Shown: positions 1 through 8,647 of the stretch, one piece after another
Layout: each line of letters starts with the position of its first letter
Numbering within the stretch: the first letter of the stretch is position 1
NCBI RefSeq assembly: GCF_020531915.1
Contig: NZ_JAJAVG010000008.1
Span: 620,001-684,000 of the forward strand
Direction of reading: 5' to 3'
DNA: 64,000 nucleotides
DNA from: Methylovorus mays
Lineage (GTDB): Bacteria; Pseudomonadota; Gammaproteobacteria; Burkholderiales; Methylophilaceae
Notes under the pieces: model-generated
The model's input: the letters and a program-made list of their open reading frames with translations, nothing else
Told to the model about the DNA's origin: nothing
The model's database searches: none
Translations under genes and position numbers: made by a program

Positions 1-354
1 CTGGCAGCGGGCATGCTGATTGTGGTGGTTGGCTGGTCAGCCTATCTGGCCCACGAATATGAGGATGGCTGGGGCAGCCTCAGCACCACGCGCAATCTGG
101 TCTGGCAATATCAGAAAGAAAAACAGCCCGGCGAACCGCTCATCGGCTACCCCTTCCTGGATTATTCCACCGAGTTTTACACCGAAGGCAAAGCCATCAA
201 GGCGTCAACCGAAGTCGAGCTGGAAGCCGCCATGCAACAAGGCCAGGCCTATGTGGCGATGCACAAAACGCCTTATAAAAACCTGCCAGAGTCCTTCAAG
301 CAACGTCTGCGCGTGGTGGCCGAACATGGGGATTATCTGCTGCTAAAGAATTAA
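1..354 (+). CDS. C-terminal fragment of membrane glycosyltransferase (ArnT/PMT-like)
   Basis: The reading frame is open from base 1 and ends at the TAA at 352-354, so only the last ~117 residues are present and the start lies outside the window. A hydrophobic segment at the beginning (LIVVVGWSAYL) is followed by a soluble tail. That tail contains YPFLDYSTEFYTEG, resembling the periplasmic C-terminal part of family-39 / ArnT-like lipid-linked sugar transferases that modify lipid A or other envelope glycans. The family call rests on this short tail and the preceding membrane helix, so the substrate cannot be stated. The stop codon overlaps the stop of the convergent minus-strand gene in a shared TTAA at 351-354, leaving no room for an intergenic terminator. 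Confidence 0.6.
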   Translation: MAAGMLIVVVGWSAYLAHEYEDGWGSLSTTRNLVWQYQKEKQPGEPLIGYPFLDYSTEFYTEGKAIKASTEVELEAAMQQGQAYVAMHKTPYKNLPESFKQRLRVVAEHGDYLLLKN

Positions 355-2516
355 CCGGCGGCCTCTGCCAATTGAAGTGCCGACAGACTGTTTGCCAACC
401 ACACCACAAAATCGTGCTGCGGCAAGGGGCGCGAAATCAAATACCCCTGCCCCAGATCGCAGCCCATTTCAGCCAGCAGATTCAGCTGCTGCTCGGTCTC
501 TATGCCTTCGGCGATCACCTGATAGCCCAGCTCGTGCGCCATGGTAATAATGGCCTTGCATAGCGCCTGGTTTTTGCCTGAAGTGGTCAGATTGGTGATG
601 AATGAGCGATCTATCTTCAGGTAGTCAATTTCATACGAACTCAAATAGGACAGGGAAGAATACCCTGTCCCAAAATCATCCAGCGAAATACTCATCCCGG
701 TATCGCGGATTTTCTTGATGCGCGCGTGAACCTCCTGGCTTTGCTGCAAAAGCAGGCCTTCGGTAATCTCGACGGAAATCGCATTGCCGGGCAGCCCCAG
801 GGTCTGCATAAAGGCCGCCCAATCCAGTTTGCCCACCGTGAGAAACTGGATGGGCGATTTATTCACGCTGATCTGAAAGTCGGGCACGTAACTATCCCGC
901 AATGCCTTGGCAAACGCGGCGGCCTCTTTGAACACCCAGTCGCCAATCGCATTGATCAAGCCGGTAGACTCCGCCAGCGGAATAAACTCAGCCGGACTGA
1001 CATAGCCACGCTCAGGATGTTTCCAGCGCACCAGGGCTTCTGCCTTGACAGTTGCCCGGGTATCCAGCCTGAAAATGGGCTGGTAAAACACCTCGAACGC
1101 CTGTTGCTCAACGGCAAATCGCAGCTCGGTCGTCAGCTTGGAACGCTTGAGTGCTTCTTCCTCCAGTTCATGGGAGTAAAACGCATATTGTCCGCGCGCC
1201 GTGCTCTTGGCGAGATATAGCGCCTGATCGGCATATTTCATCAATACATTGGGCGAGAGTGTGTGCTGCGGATATAAGGCGATGCCGATACTGGCGGCAC
1301 AAAACACCACCTCGGACAGCAGCTCGTAACTCTGGCCGAGCACCCGCAGCACATTGGTCGCCGTGTTCTCAAGCTCAGCAAGGCTGGCCGCCGTGGTGAC
1401 GATAATGAATTCATCGCCTCCCTCACGCGCCACGATATCCGCAGGCAACACTGCGGCCTGAATGCGGCTCGCCGCCTCCATCAGCAGCATATCGCCATAG
1501 ATATGCCCCAGAGCGTCGTTCACATCCTTGAAGTTATCAAGATCCACAATCATCAGCGCGACCATGTTGTTGGCGCCATGATCGCCATGAATGCGCTCGC
1601 TCAACAGCTGATTCAGGAGGTGTTTGTTCGGCAGGCCGGTAAGCGCATCAAAATTGGCTTGTTGCCAGATCAGGCGCTCGCTCTGTTTGCGGGCAGTGAT
1701 ATCGGTATTGGTGCCTATCATGCGGCGGGGACCTTCGCGGTCCTTGCCTGCCATGATCATGCCTTTGGAGAGTATCCAGCACCACTCATTGGTCTTGGTC
1801 AGCAAGCGGTATTCGCAGATCAGGCTTTGCGCTTCCCCTGTTTTCACGGCATCGATCAGGGTCTGAAAATGCGCAAGGTCGGCCGGATGCACGCGCGACA
1901 GCCACTCCTGGCAATCGTCGCCGATGTCCTGGTCGTCGTATCCCAGCATGGTTTTCCATTGCGTGCTGAAGGTCACCCGGTTACTACTCAGATCCCAATC
2001 CCACACGCCATGACCCGCACCATCCAGCGCAAATTTCCAGCGGGCATTGCTTGCCGCCAGCGCCTGATTCTGCAGCGCCATGGTCAACCAGCGAGCGGCG
2101 GTATCCGCCATTGCCCGCAGGCTGGTTTGCTGGTGCAGGGCCAGTTGCCTGGGTTCGGGATGCAACAGGAACAACCAGCCCAGGCAGGCCTGGTTTGCAT
2201 CCCGCAAGTGGCAGGCGGCAAAAAACCGGATAGATGGGTTTGCCTGCGCAGCGAATACCGGCGCAAACGCCGGGTTAAGCTGTGTATCTTCCACCAGCAT
2301 ATGGTCCGGTAGCTGCTGAGCCAGCTGGCAAAAAAGCGAAGCCTGCTCCCGCAAGTGCGCGCTGACATGCGCGGGCGCATGCACCACGACATGTCCCTGC
2401 CCGGTCACCAGCACGGCCGCCATCATCTCCAGTTGAAGGCAAAGCGCGTTCAGCAGGCTGCCTATGCCTTGCTCCAGCGGCGCTTGTGCTTCAATCTCGT
2501 TAGGGGGCAGTGTCAT
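351..2516 (-). CDS. PAS-GGDEF-EAL c-di-GMP signalling protein
   Basis: This 721-residue protein has no membrane segment that I can see. The first ~150 residues are an uncharacterised, possibly GAF-like, sensory region. A PAS domain follows at about 155-280 (WDWDLSSNRVTFSTQWKTML), then a GGDEF domain at about 290-450 with an intact GGDEF motif, then an EAL domain at about 465-710. The EAL domain has an intact EAL (KAEALVRW), DDFGTGYSSLSYL, DYLKIDRSF and AEGIET. Both diguanylate cyclase and phosphodiesterase signatures look complete, but the RxxD inhibitory site before GGDEF is absent (the residues are PAD). The gene starts 28 bases after the cheB stop on the same strand, so it is probably the last gene of the chemotaxis operon and may couple chemosensing to c-di-GMP. 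Which activity dominates cannot be told from sequence. Confidence 0.9.
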   Translation of the reverse strand: MTLPPNEIEAQAPLEQGIGSLLNALCLQLEMMAAVLVTGQGHVVVHAPAHVSAHLREQASLFCQLAQQLPDHMLVEDTQLNPAFAPVFAAQANPSIRFFAACHLRDANQACLGWLFLLHPEPRQLALHQQTSLRAMADTAARWLTMALQNQALAASNARWKFALDGAGHGVWDWDLSSNRVTFSTQWKTMLGYDDQDIGDDCQEWLSRVHPADLAHFQTLIDAVKTGEAQSLICEYRLLTKTNEWCWILSKGMIMAGKDREGPRRMIGTNTDITARKQSERLIWQQANFDALTGLPNKHLLNQLLSERIHGDHGANNMVALMIVDLDNFKDVNDALGHIYGDMLLMEAASRIQAAVLPADIVAREGGDEFIIVTTAASLAELENTATNVLRVLGQSYELLSEVVFCAASIGIALYPQHTLSPNVLMKYADQALYLAKSTARGQYAFYSHELEEEALKRSKLTTELRFAVEQQAFEVFYQPIFRLDTRATVKAEALVRWKHPERGYVSPAEFIPLAESTGLINAIGDWVFKEAAAFAKALRDSYVPDFQISVNKSPIQFLTVGKLDWAAFMQTLGLPGNAISVEITEGLLLQQSQEVHARIKKIRDTGMSISLDDFGTGYSSLSYLSSYEIDYLKIDRSFITNLTTSGKNQALCKAIITMAHELGYQVIAEGIETEQQLNLLAEMGCDLGQGYLISRPLPQHDFVVWLANSLSALQLAEAAG

Positions 2517-2544
2517 GCTGATGCGTCTTCATTCCTGTCAAAAG

Positions 2545-3627
2545 TTAACGATGCATGGCCCCATAGTTCTGGATTTCGGCGGCAATCGCATCCAGCGCGA
2601 TGCTTTTGTTCACGCCACCCAGTTTCACGGCTTCCTTGGGCATGCCATACACCACACAGCTGCGCTCATCCTGGGCCACGGTCGTGGCCCCCACCTCATG
2701 CATCTCTTTCATGCCCTGGGCGCCATCATCGCCCATGCCGGTCATGATGATGCCGAGAGCGTTTTTACCGGCAGACTGCGCCACCGAACGGAACAGCACA
2801 TTGACCGAGGGTTTATGACGACTAACGGGCGGCCCATCAATCACGTCGACAAAATACTGCGCGCCACTGCGTTTCAGCACCATATGCTTGCCGCCTGGGG
2901 CAATCAGTGCGCGACCCATCACCACCCGATCGCCTTTTGCCGCCTCTTTTACCTCGATGGCACAGAGCTGGTTAAGGCGGGCGGCAAACGCCGCTGTAAA
3001 ATTTTCCGGCATATGCTGCACAATCACGATACCCGGACATACCCGGGGCAGCGCGGTCAGCACGCGCTCCAGCGCTTGTGTACCTCCGGTGGAGGTGCCG
3101 ATGGCGACAATCTTTTCCGTCGTCTGCGCCATGGCAGCGGGCTTGGGTGCCAGCACCGCATCCGCTGTCAATTTGGCCGGTGTTTTCAACACAGGCTGCG
3201 GGTCATGATGCAGAATTTTGCGCACATTGGCCTTGGCCGCAGCCTTGATATGCTGCACCAGATCATCCGCCGATTCGGTCATAAAGGATTTCAAGCCGGC
3301 CTTGGGCTTGGTAATGATGCTGACCGCCCCGGCTGCCAGGGCCTCCATGGTGGTCTCAGCCCCTTTTTCGGTCAGCGTCGAACAGATAATGACCGGGGTG
3401 GGGCGTTGCGCCATGATCTTTTTCAGGAAAGTAATGCCATCCATGCGCGGCATTTCCACATCCAGAATGATCACATCCGGCCATTCCTTCTGCATTTTCT
3501 CAATGGCAAAAATGGGGTCGGAAGCCGCCCCGATAATCTCCACCTCTTTTGACGCTTCGAGATAGCTCGTCAGCACTTGCCGCACGACGGCCGAATCATC
3601 CACGATCATGACTTTTATTTTATTCAT
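2545..3627 (-). CDS. cheB: Chemotaxis response regulator protein-glutamate methylesterase CheB
   Basis: This 360-residue CheB removes methyl groups from (and can deamidate) glutamates on chemoreceptors during adaptation. An N-terminal receiver domain (about 1-120) carries the acidic pair D10/D11 and the phospho-acceptor Asp56 in ILDVEMP. A linker of about 45 residues leads to the methylesterase domain. Its catalytic residues are visible as Ser179 (GTSTGG), His205 (VQHMPENF) and Asp301 (GMGDDGA). The start ATG has an AGGA seven bases upstream. It lies 27 bases after cheD and directly after the cheR-cheD pair, so CheR and CheB are co-expressed as in canonical adaptation modules. Length and motifs match the family fully. 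Confidence 0.97.
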   Translation of the reverse strand: MNKIKVMIVDDSAVVRQVLTSYLEASKEVEIIGAASDPIFAIEKMQKEWPDVIILDVEMPRMDGITFLKKIMAQRPTPVIICSTLTEKGAETTMEALAAGAVSIITKPKAGLKSFMTESADDLVQHIKAAAKANVRKILHHDPQPVLKTPAKLTADAVLAPKPAAMAQTTEKIVAIGTSTGGTQALERVLTALPRVCPGIVIVQHMPENFTAAFAARLNQLCAIEVKEAAKGDRVVMGRALIAPGGKHMVLKRSGAQYFVDVIDGPPVSRHKPSVNVLFRSVAQSAGKNALGIIMTGMGDDGAQGMKEMHEVGATTVAQDERSCVVYGMPKEAVKLGGVNKSIALDAIAAEIQNYGAMHR

Positions 3628-3654
3628 TATTGAATCCTGGTTAAGGATGTACTC

Positions 3655-4152
3655 CTACATTTTCACGTGTCGCATCCAGACGTGTCCGCTCCACACATCG
3701 AATGAGATATTGCGGTGACCCGAGCCTCCAAGATGGCTGGCCTTGCAGCGGAAACCATGTTTTTTAAGTATGCTTTCCACCGCCTCGATGTTTTTGCAAC
3801 CGATGGTCTTGCTGAACTCCTTGGCCGTTTTCGGGAACATATTGCCGCCGCCAAAAATCTTGACGTGGTAGTTCTTGTCGAACGCCTTGAATTTCTTCAT
3901 TTCCTCGAACATCATCGCGATCGCATCATCCGCATACCGTCCATCGAGTTTATGCCCTGCCGGTGTATCCAGCTTGGGCGGCATCATGATATGCGTCATG
4001 CCCCCCAACAGCTTTTCCGGGTGCCAGAACACCACCGAGACGCAGGAACCCAGCACCGTGCGAATCCGCGTGTGGCGATCACCAAAATACAATTCGCCTG
4101 GCTGCAAAAAAATATCAATGACAAAGGGTGGCTTTTCCGGCTTTACCACCAT
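3655..4152 (-). CDS. cheD: Chemoreceptor glutamine deamidase CheD
   Basis: This 165-residue CheD belongs to the family that deamidates specific glutamines of chemoreceptors and in many bacteria also stimulates CheC-type phosphatases. The nucleophile Cys37 lies in LGSCVSVVFW and the catalytic His54 in MTHIMMPP, both conserved in the family. The start ATG lies only two bases after the cheR stop (TAA CG ATG), implying translational coupling. No cheC or cheZ is found in the window, so CheD probably acts purely on receptors here. The residues corresponding to the third catalytic position (Thr) are less certain by eye. Confidence 0.95.
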   Translation of the reverse strand: MVVKPEKPPFVIDIFLQPGELYFGDRHTRIRTVLGSCVSVVFWHPEKLLGGMTHIMMPPKLDTPAGHKLDGRYADDAIAMMFEEMKKFKAFDKNYHVKIFGGGNMFPKTAKEFSKTIGCKNIEAVESILKKHGFRCKASHLGGSGHRNISFDVWSGHVWMRHVKM

Positions 4153-4154
4153 CG

Positions 4155-4964
4155 TTATAACGGCCTTTGATAAATTGAGGGCTGAACAATCTGAAACTTT
4201 TCACTGATGCCATTCAGGCTTTCCGAATGGCTGATGAACAGGTAGCCACCTGGTTTCAGCAAACTGTACATGCGGTCCAGCAAGGCCCGCTTGGTGTCGT
4301 TATCAAAATAAATCATCACATTGCGCAGAAAAATCATGTCGAGCTCCCCCAGTTTGGGCAGCGGATGCATGAGGTTGATATGTTGAAAGCGCATCTGGCG
4401 CCGTAATTCCTTGGAAATCAGCACCACGCCATCCTGACTGCCTGTCCCTTTCAGACAATATTTCAGCAGGTAGTTTCGCGGAATATCTTCGATGACATCC
4501 AGAGGATAGCGGCCACGGGTCGCCGTTTCGAGTACGCGCGTGCTGACATCGGAGGCTATGATCTCCCACAGCTTGCTCTGCAGATGCTCGGCCAACACCA
4601 TGGCCAGCGTGTAGGGCTCCTCACCACTGGAGCAGGCTGCGCTCCACACGCGGAATATCTTGGTTTTATTGTGCTTGGGCAGCACCTTGTCCCGGATAAA
4701 ATCAAAGTGCTTGGGCTCGCGGAAAAAGTAAGTCTCGTTGGTGGTCAGAAAGTCGACCACCACTTGCTGCTCTGCTTCATTGCCTTTTTGGTGGATGAAC
4801 TCGTAATACTGCTTGAACGTATTGAAGTTGTAATACTTGAGACGTTTCGCCAGGCGACCGCTCACCAGCGACTGCTTGTTATCGCTGAGACTGATGCCCA
4901 CCTGCCCGTAAATAAACTTTTTGAAAAGCTGAAATTCCGGCTGCGTAATGGAGCGAATATCCAT
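4155..4964 (-). CDS. cheR: Chemotaxis protein methyltransferase CheR
   Basis: CheR transfers methyl groups from S-adenosylmethionine to receptor glutamates. The 269-residue product has the helical CheR N-domain (about 1-75), then the Rossmann methyltransferase domain with TTNETYFFRE, the SAM-binding VWSAACSSGEEPYTLAM and FLRNVMIYF. I chose the ATG at 4964 (MDIRSI) rather than the in-frame ATGs at 4967 and 4976 because GGAGG sits five bases upstream of it. The first ATG overlaps the Shine-Dalgarno itself. It is followed by cheD at two bases. The three operon MCPs end in EFVKF, which matches the known C-terminal docking pentapeptide pattern for CheR. Confidence 0.96.
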   Translation of the reverse strand: MDIRSITQPEFQLFKKFIYGQVGISLSDNKQSLVSGRLAKRLKYYNFNTFKQYYEFIHQKGNEAEQQVVVDFLTTNETYFFREPKHFDFIRDKVLPKHNKTKIFRVWSAACSSGEEPYTLAMVLAEHLQSKLWEIIASDVSTRVLETATRGRYPLDVIEDIPRNYLLKYCLKGTGSQDGVVLISKELRRQMRFQHINLMHPLPKLGELDMIFLRNVMIYFDNDTKRALLDRMYSLLKPGGYLFISHSESLNGISEKFQIVQPSIYQRPL

Positions 4965-5034
4965 CATTACCTCCATTTGATCGATGTGAGCCAGACAGAC
5001 ATCAAGATCATGTCTGGCCTCCTATCGAAGATAC

Positions 5035-5586
5035 TTAATTCAACACCAGCTCCGCCATCTCGTTGGCGGACAAGAGCTGGTTCACATTCAGGATAATCAC
5101 AAACTTCTGATCGACCTTGCCCATGCCATCAATAAAATCGGTACGCACACTTGTCCCGAACGACGGCACAGGCTCAATCTGGTCACTGGCGATTTCCAGC
5201 ACTTCATTCACGGCATCCACCATCACGCCAATCACCCGCTCTGCCTGCGCATACCCCACTTCGAGAATCACAATGCAGGTTTTACGTGAAATGGCCGCGT
5301 CCGCCCTGTCAAAACGTGCTGCCAGATCAATCACCGGCACCGCCGCCCCGCGCAGGTTGATCACCCCGCGGATAAAGGAGGGCATCTGCGGCACCATCGT
5401 GAGATGGCCGTATTCGATAATCTCCTTGATGCGGAGAATATTGATGGCAAACACCTCAACGCCCAGCATGAAGGTAAGGTACTGTCGCCCATCTCGCTTA
5501 TCATCCAGCGTCTGTTGTGGCAGAGCCCGCCCCCCCGTGACCTGACGCGGCCCTCTTGTCGCTTCCTGTTCTATTGTCTGCATCAT
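5035..5586 (-). CDS. cheW: Chemotaxis coupling protein CheW (copy 1)
   Basis: CheW is the scaffold that joins CheA to receptor tips. The 183-residue product has a divergent N-terminal ~35 residues followed by one CheW domain (YLTFMLGVEVFAINIL ... FIRGVINLRGAAVPVIDL). It is one of three very similar CheW copies in this operon, each immediately downstream of an MCP gene. The stop codon TAG of the preceding MCP forms part of the Shine-Dalgarno sequence (TAGGGG, ATG five bases later), so the two genes are translationally coupled. The product starts with two methionines and either may be used. Confidence 0.95.
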   Translation of the reverse strand: MMQTIEQEATRGPRQVTGGRALPQQTLDDKRDGRQYLTFMLGVEVFAINILRIKEIIEYGHLTMVPQMPSFIRGVINLRGAAVPVIDLAARFDRADAAISRKTCIVILEVGYAQAERVIGVMVDAVNEVLEIASDQIEPVPSFGTSVRTDFIDGMGKVDQKFVIILNVNQLLSANEMAELVLN

Positions 5587-5594
5587 GATGGCCC

Positions 5595-7982
5595 CTAGAA
5601 CTTCACAAACTCGGCGTCCTCAGCTTCATCGAATGAAAATGATGCTTCAGCGTTAGTCGCTTTTTTAAATGATGATGGCTTTGTTACTTTTTTTACCACT
5701 GTCCGGCTACCCGAGTCGGACTGGCCGATATTGAAAAACCCGATCAGCTCCTGCATCTGCTCGGCCTGACCACTCATCTCTTCTGCGGTCGCGGCCAGCT
5801 CTTCACTGCCGCTGGCGTTCTGCTGGGTGATCTGGCTCATCTGGTTCATTGCCACATTAATCTGTGCCGCCCCCGTGCTTTGCTCTTCGCTGGCAGCGGT
5901 GATTTCCTGCACCAGATCACTGGTCTTGTTGATGTTGGGCACCATTTCTTCCAGCAACTTGCCTGCCTTTTCCGCCGTACCGACACTCTTTTCGGCCAGC
6001 TCACCGATCTCCTGCGCCGCTACCTGGCTACGCTCGGCCAGCTTGCGCACTTCCGCCGCGACCACAGCAAAGCCCTTACCATGCTCCCCAGCACGCGCCG
6101 CTTCGATCGCCGCATTCAGCGCCAGCAGATTGGTCTGGTAAGCGATGTCATCAATAATGCTGATCTTGTTGGCGATGCTCTTCATGGCCGCCACGGTCTG
6201 CACCACGGCCGCACCACCTTCATTGGCATCGGAAGCCGCCTTGGCCGAAATGCTCTCGGTCACTTTGGCATTTTCGGTATTCTGGTTGATCGAAGCACTC
6301 ATCTGCTCAATCGAGGCACTGGTTTCTTCAACACTCGCCGCCTGCTCATTGGTCGCCTGTGACAGGCTCTGCGCTGTCGAGCTCACCTGATCCGCTGCAC
6401 TGGCAATGCCATCTGCCGAGTTGCGCACTTCCGCCACCACCTGCGAGATCTTCTCGATGGTGTTGTTGACGGTTTGCTTGAAGTCTTCCAGCTGGCCTTT
6501 GTACTGGCCATGCACCTTGACCGTCAGGTCGCCCTGCTCCATCGCCTGCAATACGGCCACAGCTTCGTTCACTGGCAGAATGATGTTGTCCAGCGTGGTA
6601 TTGATGCCCTGCACGATGGTGTTGTATTCGCCTTTGTGCTTGGAAGCATCAGCACGATAATCCAGCTGGCCCTCGGCGGCAGCGGCTATCAATTCCCGGG
6701 TATCCGCTGATACGGCTTTCAGATTACGGCGCACTTGCTCAATGGTGTCGTTGATAAAGGCTTTCTTGCCTGGCAGTTGCTCCATGGGGGCTTCAAAGTT
6801 GCCTTCACCGAACTCGCGGATCACGGCCATGGCTTTTTTCTTCACCGCAATATGCCCGCTTACCATGGTATTCACACCCGCCGCCATGGTCTTGAAGTCG
6901 CCCTGTAGCTTGTCGACACTCATCATCACGTCGATATCGCCCGCGTCATGCTCCTGCGACATGTGATTCATGTCGGCAATAAAGCCTTTCAAATTACCGC
7001 GCATCTTTTCGATGGTCTCGTTGATAAAGGCTTTCTTACCTGGCAGCTGCTCCATCGGCGCCTCAAAATTGCCTTCGCCAAAGGCATTGATCACCGCCAT
7101 GGCTTTTTTCTTCACCGCAATATGCCCGCCCACCATGCTATTGACGCCTGCCGCCATGGTCTTGAAGTCGCCCTGAAATTTTTCCGTATTCATCATGACG
7201 TCAATGTCACCGGCGTCGTGCTCTTTCGACATATTGCTCATGTCGGCAATAAAGCCCTTCAAATTACCGCGCATCTTTTCGATGGTCTCGTTGATAAAGG
7301 CTTTCTTGCCTGGCAGTTGCTCCATCGGGGCATCAAAATCACCTTCACCAAAGGCTTTGATCACCGCCATGGCTTTTTTCTTCACCGCGATATGCCCGCC
7401 CACCATGCTGTTGACACCCGCCGCCATGGTGCGGAAATCCCCCTGGAATTTTTCGGTATTCATCATGACGTCAATGTCACCGGCGTCGTGCTCTTTCGAC
7501 ATGTGGCTCATGTCGGCAATAAAGCCCTTCAAATTACCGCGCATCTTTTCGATGGTCTCATTGATAAAGGCTTTCTTGCCAGGCAGCTGTTCCATCGGCG
7601 CGTCAAAATTACCTTCACCAAAGGCTTTGATCACGGCCATGGCTTTTTTCTTGACGGCGATATGCCCGCCCACCATGGTGTTGACCCCGGCCGCCATGAT
7701 CCTGAAGTCGCCCTGGAAGCGATCAGTATTCATCATGACGTCAATGTCACCCGCATCATGCTCTCTGGACATATGGTTCATGTCCTGCACAAAAGAGGCG
7801 AGATCCTTTTTCTGCTGGTCCAGACTGGCCTGCAGTCTCTTCAGGCTCTCCATTACCGGGCTCAGCGCGTCTCGCTCAGCGTCATGGATTTGTATTACGG
7901 TATTGCCCTGCTGCAATTGATTCAGTGCATGCACCACTTCATCAATGCGCTCTTGTTTTACTCGCACACCTAAAAAGCTCAT
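5595..7982 (-). CDS. Soluble poly-HAMP methyl-accepting chemotaxis protein
   Basis: This protein of about 795 residues contains no transmembrane segment or signal peptide, so it is a cytoplasmic receptor. After a ~60-residue head come four near-identical 90-residue units (residues 60-149, 150-239, 240-329, 330-419). Each has two HAMP-like halves recognisable by AGDIDVMMN...FQGDF and [16 protein letters not shown]. Two more divergent HAMP-like segments follow ([14 protein letters not shown], then [15 protein letters not shown]). The MCP signalling domain comes next, with the tip hairpin around [20 protein letters not shown], and the protein ends in EDAEFVKF. I prefer the ATG at 7982 over the in-frame GTG at 7991 because GAGG lies eight bases ahead. 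The long HAMP stack resembles Aer2-type soluble receptors in principle. The ligand is unknown, and no PAS or haem-binding domain is seen. Confidence 0.92.
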   Translation of the reverse strand: MSFLGVRVKQERIDEVVHALNQLQQGNTVIQIHDAERDALSPVMESLKRLQASLDQQKKDLASFVQDMNHMSREHDAGDIDVMMNTDRFQGDFRIMAAGVNTMVGGHIAVKKKAMAVIKAFGEGNFDAPMEQLPGKKAFINETIEKMRGNLKGFIADMSHMSKEHDAGDIDVMMNTEKFQGDFRTMAAGVNSMVGGHIAVKKKAMAVIKAFGEGDFDAPMEQLPGKKAFINETIEKMRGNLKGFIADMSNMSKEHDAGDIDVMMNTEKFQGDFKTMAAGVNSMVGGHIAVKKKAMAVINAFGEGNFEAPMEQLPGKKAFINETIEKMRGNLKGFIADMNHMSQEHDAGDIDVMMSVDKLQGDFKTMAAGVNTMVSGHIAVKKKAMAVIREFGEGNFEAPMEQLPGKKAFINDTIEQVRRNLKAVSADTRELIAAAAEGQLDYRADASKHKGEYNTIVQGINTTLDNIILPVNEAVAVLQAMEQGDLTVKVHGQYKGQLEDFKQTVNNTIEKISQVVAEVRNSADGIASAADQVSSTAQSLSQATNEQAASVEETSASIEQMSASINQNTENAKVTESISAKAASDANEGGAAVVQTVAAMKSIANKISIIDDIAYQTNLLALNAAIEAARAGEHGKGFAVVAAEVRKLAERSQVAAQEIGELAEKSVGTAEKAGKLLEEMVPNINKTSDLVQEITAASEEQSTGAAQINVAMNQMSQITQQNASGSEELAATAEEMSGQAEQMQELIGFFNIGQSDSGSRTVVKKVTKPSSFKKATNAEASFSFDEAEDAEFVKF
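6726..7805 (-). repeat. Four tandem 270-bp units encoding di-HAMP modules
   Basis: Four head-to-tail in-frame units of exactly 270 bp lie within the soluble MCP gene. The boundary can be followed on the plus strand as tgtcggcaataaagcc at 6971, 7241 and 7511, with a diverged copy at 7781. By eye adjacent units share roughly nine in ten bases, with most differences silent. A single related unit occurs in the neighbouring MCP (8648-10819), so the array probably arose by duplication of that segment. Near-identity and exact phase make copy-number change by recombination possible. Confidence 0.95.
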
Positions 7983-8090
7983 GATCTCCACCTCTAATAT
8001 TTAATTATGACTGCGAAATTTCACTCCATAGTTAGTTACAAGCTTATGCAAACACGCAAGACGAAGCCTGCTGCTACCTAATGCCAAACC

Positions 8091-8639
8091 TTAAATCTGT
8101 ACCAGTTCGGCCATCTCATCCACCGACAGCACCTGGTTCACATTCAGAATAATCACAAACTTCTGGTCCACCTTGCCCATGCCATCAATGAAGTCGGTGC
8201 GGACTTTGGCTCCGAACGATGGCACTGGCTCTATCTGGTCGCTGGCAATTTCCAGCACTTCATTCACGGCATCCACCAGCACGCCTATCACCTGCTGGGC
8301 TTCGGCATGCTCCACCTCCAGAATCACGATGCAGGTCTTGCGCGAGATCGTGGCTTCATCCTTGTCAAAGCGCGCGGCCAGATCAATCACCGGCACCACG
8401 GCCCCGCGCAGGTTGATCACCCCACGGATAAACGACGGCATCTTGGGCACCACAGTCAGATTGCCGTATTCGATAATCTCCTTGATGCGCAGGATATTGA
8501 TGGCGAATATCTCCGCCCCCAGCATGAAGGTCAGGTATTGCCTGTCGTCGCTGCTCTGCTCCAGCGGCCGTTTCGAGCCGCGCCCACTCGGGACCAGGCC
8601 CGGCCCGCTCGCCGTTTCACGCGTCATTGTCTGCGTCAT
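8091..8639 (-). CDS. cheW: Chemotaxis coupling protein CheW (copy 2)
   Basis: This 182-residue CheW has a short variable N-terminus and a complete CheW domain (YLTFMLGAEIFAINIL ... FIRGVINLRGAVVPVIDL). It differs from copy 1 mainly in the first 35 residues and in scattered positions. As in copy 1, the stop TAG of the upstream MCP is part of its ribosome-binding sequence (TAGGGGCCATC before the ATG), indicating translational coupling to that receptor. A separate CheW per receptor suggests that each receptor-coupler pair was duplicated as a unit. Whether each CheW is dedicated to its receptor is inference. Confidence 0.95.
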   Translation of the reverse strand: MTQTMTRETASGPGLVPSGRGSKRPLEQSSDDRQYLTFMLGAEIFAINILRIKEIIEYGNLTVVPKMPSFIRGVINLRGAVVPVIDLAARFDKDEATISRKTCIVILEVEHAEAQQVIGVLVDAVNEVLEIASDQIEPVPSFGAKVRTDFIDGMGKVDQKFVIILNVNQVLSVDEMAELVQI

Positions 8640-8647
8640 GATGGCCC

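Noticed and set aside
726-1220. Long plus-strand frame opposite the PAS-GGDEF-EAL gene
   Set aside because: Antisense shadow of a gene with complete GGDEF and EAL motifs; no ribosome-binding site and no family-like sequence.
2464-3552. 362-codon plus-strand frame opposite cheB
   Set aside because: Exact antisense of a CheB with all catalytic residues; sequence shows no domain.
6948-7973. 341-codon plus-strand frame with His-rich repeats opposite the poly-HAMP receptor
   Set aside because: The repeats are the antisense image of the 270-bp HAMP units. The reading frame stays open because of the repeat composition, not because it codes.
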